The notes below the pieces were generated by a model. That model made no database searches. It saw only the letters and a program-made list of their open reading frames with translations, and had not been told where the DNA came from. A stretch of DNA of 6,476 nucleotides from an uncultured Pseudomonadota bacterium (GTDB lineage Bacteria; Pseudomonadota; Gammaproteobacteria; Burkholderiales; Thiobacillaceae): the NCBI GenBank assembly GCA_903883985.1, contig CAISDD010000163.1, positions 1 to 6,476 on the forward strand, read 5' to 3'. This document shows, piece after piece, positions 1-6,077 of the stretch. The position numbers and the translations under genes were made by a program. The first letter of the stretch is position 1, and the number at the start of each line of letters is the position of its first letter.

Positions 1-99
1 ATCGACGAGGTGACGAGACCTATCGCGATTTCACCGGTGGCAAACGCCCTCTCAATAAGCACGCTTCAACCTGTTGCCTCAAAAAGAAATCATCGCGGC

Positions 100-160
100 A
101 GCGCCGGCTTCCGGCCGGCTGTTTTCAAAGACGCAGGCAAGGATGCCTGCGCTACAGGGA
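100..160. repeat. Dispersed palindromic repeat (two hairpins)
   Basis: Two inverted repeats lie side by side. GCCGGC at 103-108 pairs with GCCGGC at 114-119 around a 5-base loop. CGCAGGCA at 132-139 pairs with TGCCTGCG at 144-151 around the loop AGGA. Strings of the form 'GCAGGCAAGGATGCCTGC...CTACAGGG' are, from memory, a familiar high-copy intergenic element in several high-GC proteobacteria, so this is probably a REP-like dispersed repeat. It sits just beyond the readable part of the IS3 remnant and may have inserted into it. Copy number in the genome cannot be seen here. Confidence 0.5.
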
Positions 161-189
161 CTCGCCAGCGCTTCTTCAACCTGCTCTTC

Positions 190-641
190 TGGGATGGGTA
201 CATCACTACCCCGCGTGAACGGGCGCTGTTGACCGTACTCACCGAACCACAGGCACCTCGTCCCCATGGAGAATCCATCCTTGCCTTGTCATGACAGGCA
301 AACCCGGATTTGAAACCATCCATCTCAACCTTCAGTCGGCCGATCTCGCTGTAGAGCCGGTCCGGCTCTTGGTGATCCGCCATCGGCCTCGGCCCTTGCC
401 CTCAAACAGCGTACCAGCCTGCTCCAGTATCTCCTTATTCCACTGCCCAACCTACACCGGGTGAACCCCAAATTCCAGGCAGATATCGTTGATTGTCTTC
501 ACTCCACGCAGCGCCTCCAAGCCCACCTTCGCTTTGAACTCAGGGGCAGGCACCTTCCGCATCTTCGCTTCGCCCATCGCTTCTCACTCCTTATGATTTA
601 GCCAAGCTTAAACCGCTGCCTTGAAATCGGGGTCCACTATA
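190..641 (-). mobile_element. Remnant of an IS3-family insertion sequence
   Basis: The minus strand carries a broken orfA (303-577) preceded by a good Shine-Dalgarno, AAGGAG at 592-587, nine bases before its ATG. Upstream, reading on the minus strand from about 641, is TATAGTGGACCCCG. This resembles the terminal inverted repeat of IS3-family elements, so the left end is placed near 641 (inference). Beyond orfA, between about 302 and 190, the minus strand gives only weak, frame-broken similarity to the start of an orfB integrase. The catalytic DDE domain and the right end are absent, so the element cannot move by itself. Both outer boundaries are approximate. Confidence 0.65.
303..577 (-). pseudogene. 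IS3-family transposase orfA, broken by an amber codon and a frameshift
   Basis: In a working element OrfA is the small helix-turn-helix protein that binds the element ends and joins OrfB by programmed frameshifting. The ATG at 577 (minus) begins MGEAKMRKVPAPEFKAKVGL and continues EALRGVKTINDICLEFGVHPV. This matches the N-terminal helix-turn-helix of IS3 OrfA (EFKAKVALEALRG..., EFGVHP.Q...W). Codon 42 is TAG (minus, 454-452) where relatives usually have glutamine (CAG), a single C-to-T change. Reading on gives VGQWNKEILEQAGTLFEG. At about 386-394 the frame slips, and the tail GPRPMADHQEPDRLYSEIGR followed by LKVEMDGFKSG is found in another frame; this is the usual leucine-zipper end of OrfA. 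With two independent lesions it is a pseudogene. Confidence 0.8.
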
Positions 642-780
642 GTTCTCAGTGCCCTCCGGATAAAAAAACCGGTCGCCTCGCAGCAGCTAACCCTGTTGTA
701 GTAAGGCGTTTTGAATTCGCGATGAACGTAATCATATAGTTATCGGATTAACTGTCGAACTCCTTGGGCTTGATTCAGCA
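642..780. other. Non-coding gap downstream of the helicase gene
   Basis: This is the sequence between the stop of the helicase gene and the presumed left end of the IS3 remnant. There is no ORF of note. A short inverted repeat, CCGG (656-659) and CCGG (669-672), flanks an A-rich run that reads as seven T's on the minus strand. It lies about 110 bases past the helicase stop, and its 4-bp stem is too short to call a terminator. Confidence 0.4.
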
Positions 781-3700
781 TCATTTCCCTGGCAGCGGAG
801 CTAGCAGGGCGCGGAGGTCTTCCTCGCCGAACTTGGTCAGGACTACCGCGTCCTCGGAGAGCACCCCCGCCGCCAGGGCGGCTTTCTTTTCCTGGAGGGC
901 GACGATGCGTTCCTCGATGCTGCCCTCCGCCACCAGTTTATAGACGAATACTTTGTTTTTCTGGCCGATGCGGTGGGCGCGGTCGGTGGCCTGATTTTCC
1001 GCCGCCGGGTTCCACCAGGGGTCGAAGTGGATGACGGTATCCGCCGTGGTGAGGTTGAGGCCGACGCCGCCTGCTTTCAGGCTGATCAGGAATACCGGCA
1101 CCCCGCCATCCTGGAAGCGGCCGATGACTTCTTCGCGGTTGCGGGTGTCGCCGGTAAGGATGACGTAGCCGATGCCGGCTTGCTCCAGTTCTTTGGCAAT
1201 CAGGGCGAGCATGGAAGTGAACTGGGAAAACACTAGCACTCGGCGGCCTTCCTCAACCAGTTCCGGCAGCATGTCCATCAACAGTTCCATCTTGGCGTGC
1301 TCCTTGACTTTGGCTGCTACCTGCACCGTCTTGAGCAAGCGCGGGTCGCAACAGACCTGCCGCAGTTTGAGCAGGGCATCCAGGATGACAATCTGGCTGC
1401 GGTTGAAGCCCTTGCAGGCGATCTCCTCTTTCACCTTGGCGTCCATCGCCGCCCGCACGGTTTCGTAAAGGTCGCGCTGGCCGCCCACGAGTTCCACGCT
1501 GCGCACGATGATGGTTTTTTCCGGCAATTCGCGGGCTACCTCATCTTTTTTTCGACGCAGGATGAAGGGAGCGATGCGCCGCGCCAGGAGGTTTCGGCGC
1601 AGTTGATCGCCGCGTTTTTCGATGGGGCTGCGCCAGGTATTGGTGAATTGCTTGCTGTCGCCGAGGAAACCGGGGAGAAGGAAATCGAACTGCGCCCACA
1701 GTTCACCCAGGTGGTTTTCCAGCGGCGTGCCGGTGATGCACAGACGGTGCTGCGCCTCGATCCGGCGCACCACGCCGGCGGCGCGGGCCTTGGCGTTCTT
1801 CACCGTCTGCGCCTCGTCCAGAATCAGGAAGGCGTAGCGGTGGCGCGCCAGTTCTTCTTCGTCGCGCCAGAGCAGGGGATAGGTGGTGAGGCAGACATCG
1901 TGTTGCGGGATCAACGGGAAAGCCTCCGCCCGGGCCGGGCCGTGCAGGCTCAACACGCGCAGGCCTGGGGCGCAGCGCTCGGCTTCGCGTTTCCAGTTGA
2001 ATACCAGGGAGGTGGGCAGCACCACCAGGGCGGGCCGGTCCAAGCGGCCGGCATGTTTCTCGGTCAGCAGATGGGCCAGGGCCTGTGCGGTTTTGCCCAG
2101 GCCCATGTCATCCGCCAGGATGCCTGCCAGGTTCTGTTCGCGCAGGAATTGCAACCAGGCCAGGCCTTCCCGCTGGTAGGGGCGCAGATCCAGGGTGAAA
2201 TCTGCCGGCGGGGCCACGGGCTTAATGCCTTGTGCCTGCTTCAGACGCCGCGCCAGTTGCAGCACCGCGTCATCACCCTTGAACTGCCAGCGAGCCTTGT
2301 CGTCCAGGAACTCTAGGCGTGGAGCGTCAAGTGCGGATATCCGCAGTTCGCCACTGGCGGGCAGGGCGTCGAACAGGTCGATGAGGGTGGAGGCCAGGGG
2401 TTTGATCCGTTCCGCCGCCACCCGCACCCGATCCCCGGTCGGGGTGTGCAGGATCACGGCTTCAGCCGGCGGGATGCGTTGCAATTGCGCCGCGTCCAGC
2501 CAGCGCCGTTCCCGGTGGAAGAGCTCGGCCAGCAGCGGGGCGAGGTGCAGGCGCCGACCTTCTACGAGGATGCCCAGGTCCAGGTTGAACCAGCCATTGC
2601 CTTCCTCCACCAGTTCCGCTTCCCAGCTTTCCGCTTCCAGAATGTGGTGGCGGAAATCGCGCGGGTATTCCAGCACCCAGCCAGTGGCGGCCAGGCACGG
2701 GGCGAGATCGGCGAAGAATCGCTGCCAGACGGATTCGCTTTCCAGCCCCAACTTGCCGACCACCGCCACGCCGACATAAAAAGCCTGGATCGGCACGGGG
2801 GCGAAGCCCAGTTCGCGCAATTCCTCCTGGCGCACCGATTCCGCCGCCAGGTCCCGCGCAACGCGGACAACCTGGCCATCGGCCAGGGTGACGTAATGCT
2901 TGCCGTCGCCCGGCACGGTTTCCACCTGCTGCTCACCCTTGCCGTAACGGAAGGCGAGGCTGGCGTAATCGTAGAGATGGCCCGGGTGATCGTGGTGGGC
3001 GGGATAGCCGCGATGCGCGCCCCAGGCAAGGGCGGACAAGCTGGCGATCTTCAGTACCGGCACCGGTTGTCCTTCGATTACGGCGAGGTTGGTGCTTCCC
3101 GCCGGCCTGGGCAGGTCCGGCGCCGCCCCGGCCAGCAGTTCCGCCACCACTGGCAGATCCGCTTCGCCCAGGGCGGGCAGCTCCAGCAGTCGGCGCAGCA
3201 GGATCGCGTGGTCGCCAAAGTCCAGCGGCCCGGCCTCGCCGCTGGCGGTGTCCATATACCAGGGCGGGTCGATGGGTAGCAGATGGGAGGCAGGTGGTTC
3301 GGCCTTCAGCGCGGCACGGGTATTCCCTTCTCCATCCAGGTGCCAGTCCAGCCTGGCGGGGCGCACCTCGCCAAGCCGCAGGGGCAGGCAATGCCAGTCG
3401 GAAAGTGAGAGATTTCGCATCAGTGACTCCACCGACCAGGCGCGCCCGCTGGCGAGTATCGCCGGCAAGGCCGCCGTGGCCCCTTCCAGCGGCAAGTCCT
3501 GCCAGTAGCGCGCGCTACCCACCACGCGGCGCAGCAGGCGCAGAATGCCTAGATCGCTGTCATCCACGAACCCGGGCTGTTCTAACAAGGCGCGGTCGAC
3601 GTTGTTCCAGAGCTTCCCCGTGGGGCGACCATCGATCATGCGTCCCTTCATCAGAGTTAGGCGTGCGCCTCTCCCCAAGGCGGGCGACAGAATGAGGTAA

Positions 3701-4143
3701 TGCAGGATTTCCCTGGGCTTGGCCGCTTCCTTACCCGCCGCTTTACACAGTATTCTGTCGGCGTTGGCACGCAGCCGCAACCCCGTTCGGGTTTGCTCGG
3801 CCCAGACCAGGACCTCCTTGCTGGGCCGCGCCGGAGCCTTTGCTGTTGGCCCCTGGCTGCGCCGGGCCAGCGCCGCCACCAGCACCGCCACGCAATGCTT
3901 GCAGAAGCGCCCCACAGGGCAGGTGCAATCGGCATCGATCTGGGCGTGTCCATTCTCCTGGAAAAACGCGACGCGTACCTGGTAGGGCTGGCGCTTTGTG
4001 CCCTGCACCTGGGCGGTGATTTCCGCCTCGTGAATAAGCAGGTCGCGCACCGCGTGGCCATAGGGCTGTGCTTTACGGATGTCCTGGGGATTGAACCAGT
4101 GGGCGATGTCGGGGGGGCCGTAGCCTTGCGTGGGAGAGAGCAT
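781..4143 (-). CDS. SWIM zinc-finger SNF2-family ATPase/helicase
   Basis: This is an intact 1120-residue superfamily 2 ATPase of the SNF2/Rad54 type, cytoplasmic, expected to use ATP to translocate on duplex DNA and remodel protein-DNA complexes. A SWIM zinc finger lies at residues 73-83 (C73, C75, C81, H83 in CTCPVGRFCKH), a probable DNA- or protein-binding module. Residues about 120-640 form a long region without a motif I recognise. The motor follows: LRPYQREGLAWL (653-664), Walker A DDMGLGKT (678-685), motif Ia VVLPTSLVFNW (707-717), Walker B DEAQ (776-779), motif III TGTPLEN (804-810), motif IV VLVFSQFTSML (969-979), motif V SLKAGGVGLNLT (1021-1032) and motif VI QATDRAHRIGQ (1051-1061). 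All catalytic residues, including the VI arginines, are present. The ATG at 4143 is the only ATG/GTG/TTG start after the in-frame upstream stop, though no good Shine-Dalgarno precedes it. Similar single-gene proteins are widespread in proteobacteria. The cellular role is not established, and no known defence partner is adjacent. Confidence 0.95.
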   Translation of the reverse strand: MLSPTQGYGPPDIAHWFNPQDIRKAQPYGHAVRDLLIHEAEITAQVQGTKRQPYQVRVAFFQENGHAQIDADCTCPVGRFCKHCVAVLVAALARRSQGPTAKAPARPSKEVLVWAEQTRTGLRLRANADRILCKAAGKEAAKPREILHYLILSPALGRGARLTLMKGRMIDGRPTGKLWNNVDRALLEQPGFVDDSDLGILRLLRRVVGSARYWQDLPLEGATAALPAILASGRAWSVESLMRNLSLSDWHCLPLRLGEVRPARLDWHLDGEGNTRAALKAEPPASHLLPIDPPWYMDTASGEAGPLDFGDHAILLRRLLELPALGEADLPVVAELLAGAAPDLPRPAGSTNLAVIEGQPVPVLKIASLSALAWGAHRGYPAHHDHPGHLYDYASLAFRYGKGEQQVETVPGDGKHYVTLADGQVVRVARDLAAESVRQEELRELGFAPVPIQAFYVGVAVVGKLGLESESVWQRFFADLAPCLAATGWVLEYPRDFRHHILEAESWEAELVEEGNGWFNLDLGILVEGRRLHLAPLLAELFHRERRWLDAAQLQRIPPAEAVILHTPTGDRVRVAAERIKPLASTLIDLFDALPASGELRISALDAPRLEFLDDKARWQFKGDDAVLQLARRLKQAQGIKPVAPPADFTLDLRPYQREGLAWLQFLREQNLAGILADDMGLGKTAQALAHLLTEKHAGRLDRPALVVLPTSLVFNWKREAERCAPGLRVLSLHGPARAEAFPLIPQHDVCLTTYPLLWRDEEELARHRYAFLILDEAQTVKNAKARAAGVVRRIEAQHRLCITGTPLENHLGELWAQFDFLLPGFLGDSKQFTNTWRSPIEKRGDQLRRNLLARRIAPFILRRKKDEVARELPEKTIIVRSVELVGGQRDLYETVRAAMDAKVKEEIACKGFNRSQIVILDALLKLRQVCCDPRLLKTVQVAAKVKEHAKMELLMDMLPELVEEGRRVLVFSQFTSMLALIAKELEQAGIGYVILTGDTRNREEVIGRFQDGGVPVFLISLKAGGVGLNLTTADTVIHFDPWWNPAAENQATDRAHRIGQKNKVFVYKLVAEGSIEERIVALQEKKAALAAGVLSEDAVVLTKFGEEDLRALLAPLPGK

Positions 4144-4322
4144 GAAATAAGGCGGTGCAGTGCGCAGATTCTCACAATGCTACCGCGATATCGTTAACAG
4201 GGCGAACGTGCTCGGCTTGAGCCGCGGCCTGGCATGATGTGTTACAGCTTGAAGGGGCTCGCCAGATCGCCAAACGCAATCCGCATACCCATAATGGTGG
4301 AATTTCTGCTTCCATTTTTTCC
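4144..4322. promoter_or_regulatory. Divergent intergenic region between helicase and toxin genes
   Basis: These 179 bases must carry the promoters of both the leftward helicase gene and the rightward toxin-antitoxin genes. For the rightward direction CATAAT at 4290-4295 is a good -10 hexamer (five of six), but the expected -35 position is poor. TTGAGC at 4217-4222 is an alternative -35 with only a weak -10 after it. A 12-base perfect inverted repeat, CGGCTTGAGCCG (4213-4224), overlaps that -35 and could be an operator, for example for the ribbon-helix-helix antitoxin. Nothing here is strong enough to fix a transcription start. Confidence 0.3.
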
Positions 4323-4751
4323 ATGACACACCGGATTGTCAGCGACACCAATATTTTTCTTGGCGCCTGTCTGGGTCAGTGCTCGGCCCATCATGTGGTG
4401 GCGGCCTGCCTGCGCGGGCAATGCCAGCCGCTGATGGGCGCCGCGCTGTTCGCCGAATATGAAGATGTGCTGGGGCGAACCGAACTGTTCGAGACATACC
4501 GGCTGAGCCTGGTCGAACGGGATGAATTGCTGGATATCTTTCTCGCCACCTGCGCCTGGACGCGCAGCTACTTCGCCTGGCGTTCCAATCTGCCGGACGA
4601 AGCCGATAACCATCTGGTGGAACTTGCGGTGGCGGGCGGCGCCTGTTTCATCGTGACCCGCAACTTGTGCGATGTCGCGCGCATGGAATTGAAGTTTCCC
4701 GAGCTGCGTGTCGTGAGCCCGGAAGACTTTCTCAAGGAGATCGCATCATGA
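4323..4751 (+). CDS. PIN-domain ribonuclease toxin (COG1569-like)
   Basis: A 142-residue PIN-fold protein, expected to be a Mg2+-dependent RNase that acts as the toxin of a VapBC-like pair. It starts MTHRIVSDTNIFLGA, with the first PIN aspartate at D8 (SDTN). Further acidic residues are at E45 (FAEYEDVL), D92/E93/D95 (LPDEADNH) and D117 in the VTRNLCDVA strand-loop. The C-terminus, FPELRVVSPEDFLKE, is typical of the 'putative toxin component, PIN family' group rather than of classical short VapC. I chose ATG 4323 because the PIN first strand starts at once. A GTG at 4239 in the same frame would add 28 residues of no recognisable character. Neither start has a convincing Shine-Dalgarno. The stop overlaps the downstream antitoxin start by four bases (ATGA). 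No lesion is visible, so the toxin looks functional by sequence. Confidence 0.88.
   Translation: MTHRIVSDTNIFLGACLGQCSAHHVVAACLRGQCQPLMGAALFAEYEDVLGRTELFETYRLSLVERDELLDIFLATCAWTRSYFAWRSNLPDEADNHLVELAVAGGACFIVTRNLCDVARMELKFPELRVVSPEDFLKEIAS
4734..4739 (+). promoter_or_regulatory. Ribosome binding site of the antitoxin gene
   Basis: AAGGAG lies inside the end of the toxin gene, eight bases before ATG 4748. It is much stronger than anything in front of the toxin start. It fixes the antitoxin start and suggests that the antitoxin is translated more efficiently than the toxin from one mRNA. Confidence 0.75.
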
Positions 4752-4933
4752 GCGCATTGACCCTGCGTTTACCTGACGCCAAACACGCGCGTCTGCGTGC
4801 CCTGGCACAGAGCCGTGGCACCAGTGTCAATCGTCTGCTGGATGAAGTCACCACCCTGTTGCTGGCTGAGTTCGACGCAGAAACACGATTTGGCTTGCGG
4901 GCCGGGCGCGGTGCCAGCAAGGCCGAGGCATAG
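4748..4933 (+). CDS. Ribbon-helix-helix antitoxin, probably C-terminally frameshifted
   Basis: A 61-residue protein beginning MSALTLRLPDAKHARLRALA. The TLRLP strand followed by two helices (residues about 10-22 and 26-42, SVNRLLDEVTTLLLAEF) is the MetJ/Arc/CopG ribbon-helix-helix DNA-binding fold. It should dimerise, bind its own promoter and neutralise the PIN toxin through its C-terminus. It overlaps the toxin gene by ATGA, so the pair is one transcription unit with coupled translation. The part after AETRF (residues 45-49) normally holds the toxin-binding tail. Here it reads GLRAGRGASKAEA and stops at 4931-4933, whereas another frame just there reads RGIALLNKAVGI up to a stop at 4960-4962. 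From memory, relatives end in a motif like 'GLALLDKL', so a one-base deletion (or two-base insertion) near 4905-4925 probably removed it. The DNA-binding fold is intact; toxin binding may be impaired. Confidence 0.82.
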   Translation: MSALTLRLPDAKHARLRALAQSRGTSVNRLLDEVTTLLLAEFDAETRFGLRAGRGASKAEA

Positions 4934-4962
4934 CCCTGCTGAACAAGGCCGTAGGCATATAA
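4924..4962 (+). pseudogene. Out-of-frame C-terminal tail of the antitoxin
   Basis: In the frame one base back from the antitoxin frame, codons from 4924 read RGIALLNKAVGI followed by TAA at 4960-4962. The R-G-x-A-L-L-(D/N)-K pattern is what I expect at the end of antitoxins partnered with this PIN group. It begins exactly where the antitoxin frame loses family character. That makes this the detached end of the same gene rather than chance. A sequencing or assembly indel would give the same picture. Confidence 0.5.
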
Positions 4963-5315
4963 GGCCAGCGATTGCTTGTTGCCCTACAGACGACGTCCAG
5001 TGCCAGAACGCTTGGCGCAGTATAGCTGCCGTCCACCTGCGCAGGCCGACAGTCTCTACCTTCCGGTCATAAGCCTGTTCCAGGTTGCTGCCGTTCGGGA
5101 ATGGCCGCTTCCTTCCACTTCGGCTGGCCCTTGCCGACCCGGAAGAATCGCTAGTCCGCCGACGCCTTGATGGGCGGATGTCTGGGGTTGAGCCATCGTT
5201 CAATACAACGAAGTGGATACCGGCCGGCCGCTTGGGGTGCCTGGCCGTCGACACGTCGGTCTGAACGCGCGACAGCTCGGGCTGAGTGCGTTTGTGCAAG
5301 ACCTGACTCCGTCCC
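4963..5315. other. No convincing gene; possible transposase debris on the minus strand
   Basis: About 350 bases have open frames in several directions but no credible start, ribosome binding site or domain. On the minus strand one frame reads FFRVGKGQPKWKEAAIPERQ (about 5147-5086) and, after in-frame stops, VDGSYTAPSVL (5036-5004). VDGSYT followed by a valine-leucine pair resembles the 'DG(S/G)YTN.TVL' segment of some DDE transposases. The match is too short and too interrupted to name a family. Confidence 0.3.
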
Positions 5316-5376
5316 CCCTCTTCCCCCGGAGGGGGAAGGGGGTGGAACCCTCTCCCTTCGGGAGAGGGCAGGGTGA
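5316..5376. repeat. Tandem strong hairpins, dispersed intergenic repeat
   Basis: Two long, strong hairpins are separated by five bases. The first pairs 5316-5327 with 5331-5342, twelve base pairs with one T-G wobble and the loop GGA. The second pairs CCCTCTCCC (5348-5356) with GGGAGAGGG (5360-5368), nine perfect pairs with the loop TTC, and is followed by CAGGGTGAGGG. 'CCCTCTCCC...GGGAGAGGG...AGGGTGAGGG' is, from memory, a very common intergenic repeat of proteobacterial genomes. The hairpins could also stop transcription, but there is no T tract after either on the plus strand, so I do not call a terminator. Confidence 0.65.
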
Positions 5377-5396
5377 GGGAGCCCGGAGGTAAGCCA

Positions 5397-5570
5397 AATT
5401 GGTTTCGACAGGTTACTTAACGGCATTCCGTCCGAATCCTCGAAATCTTTCGATATATCTGCCGTAAGTCATTGATTGTTAGAAACGCTCATTTTTCGTG
5501 CTTAATTGTTGTGCCATAAGCGCAGACTTGTGCCGGTCTAGGCGCTTGCAATTCCAGAAATATTGGTTGA
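5397..5570. other. AT-richer non-coding stretch with a hairpin before the IS1634 remnant
   Basis: This stretch is visibly more AT-rich than the rest of the window and holds no gene. Near its right end AAGCGCAGAC (5518-5527) pairs with GTCT (5536-5539) and GCGCTT (5542-5547), leaving an eight-base loop and a two-base bulge. TTGTGCC occurs twice (5509-5515 and 5528-5534), the second copy inside the loop. The position 20-50 bases before the transposase start suggests that this is part of the left end of the IS1634-type element, but the exact terminus cannot be fixed. Confidence 0.35.
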
Positions 5571-6065
5571 ATGTTCATATGACAGACCAGAACCAATGCC
5601 ACCGTCGAGGGGTCACCCCTTTCGCCTGGTGCGTGGCGAGCGCATCGGCGGTAAGGTTCGTCAGATCACCGTTCTCAATCTCGGTCGCCACTTCCCCGTC
5701 CAGTGGTAATACTGGCCTGTGCAGTCGCATTGAGCTTTGCTGCAGCCCCAGGCAATTCTGATTGCCATTTCCTGTCCAACGGCCATTGAGCGCGCCTTGC
5801 CGCCACAGGAGCCGGTGGTCGATGAAGCTGCCGATAACGTGGCCGATTCCGCCAATCTCCCGGCCCCACCCACAACGACTGCGTCACCCGCACCGGACTT
5901 CCAGGGGTCGACGACGATTCCCAGCAACAGACGCAACCGCGCAGCGTTGGTGTCGAGCACGTCGCGCTGCATGCGTTGGAGCAACTCGGTTTCGTCGAGT
6001 GTGTGACCGAACTGGGCATCAACGGTGTTACGCGTGCCTGCATCCTCGGCAATCTCATCGGAGCG
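5571..6065 (+). pseudogene. IS1634-family transposase, decayed N-terminal part
   Basis: The first third of an IS1634-family DDE transposase can be followed through repeated frame changes. From ATG 5571 it reads MFI, then TGA (5580-5582, where arginine CGA is likely ancestral), then QTRTNATVEG. From about 5614, one frame on, it reads FRLVRGERIGGKVRQITVLN and LGRHFPVQW up to TAA 5707. From about 5720 it reads CSRIEL in the third frame. From about 5737 it reads LQPQAILIAISCPTAIERAL and on to DEAADNVADSA. From about 5890, again in the first frame, it reads TQPRSVGVEHVALHALEQLG and FVECVTELGINGVTRACIL, then GNLIG, ending near 6065. 'VRQ.T.LNLGRHF' and 'PRSVGVEHVALHALEQL' are hallmarks of the family. 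With at least four frame changes, two stops and loss of the catalytic half, it is non-functional. Confidence 0.78.
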
Positions 6066-6077
6066 CATGGCCGACCT

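Noticed and set aside
10..294. 94-residue plus-strand open frame at the left edge
   Set aside because: It runs antisense through the hairpin repeat and the IS3 remnant, has no ribosome binding site and no recognisable domain, so it is a chance frame.
656..672. Terminator of the helicase gene at the CCGG inverted repeat with a T run
   Set aside because: The stem is only four base pairs, the T run lies in the loop and not after the stem, and it is over 100 bases past the stop codon.
1297..2316. 339-residue plus-strand open frame inside the helicase gene
   Set aside because: It is the antisense shadow of the GC-rich SNF2 motor region. The minus-strand frame has every helicase motif, and this one has none.
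781..4933. Helicase plus PIN/RHH pair as a new defence system
   Set aside because: The genes are divergent and not an operon. The PIN/RHH pair is a self-contained toxin-antitoxin unit, and stand-alone SWIM-SNF2 genes are common. Nothing in the sequence links them beyond proximity.
4769..5299. 176-residue minus-strand open frame overlapping the antitoxin
   Set aside because: It runs antisense across the antitoxin gene and has an arginine/serine-rich composition typical of off-frame GC-rich DNA.
6001..6010. GTGTGACC as the 5' end of a group II intron (GUGYG consensus)
   Set aside because: Transposase-coding similarity (VECVTELGINGVTRACIL) continues through and past this point to about 6065, and only about 195 bases would remain before the RT gene, too few for domains I-III.
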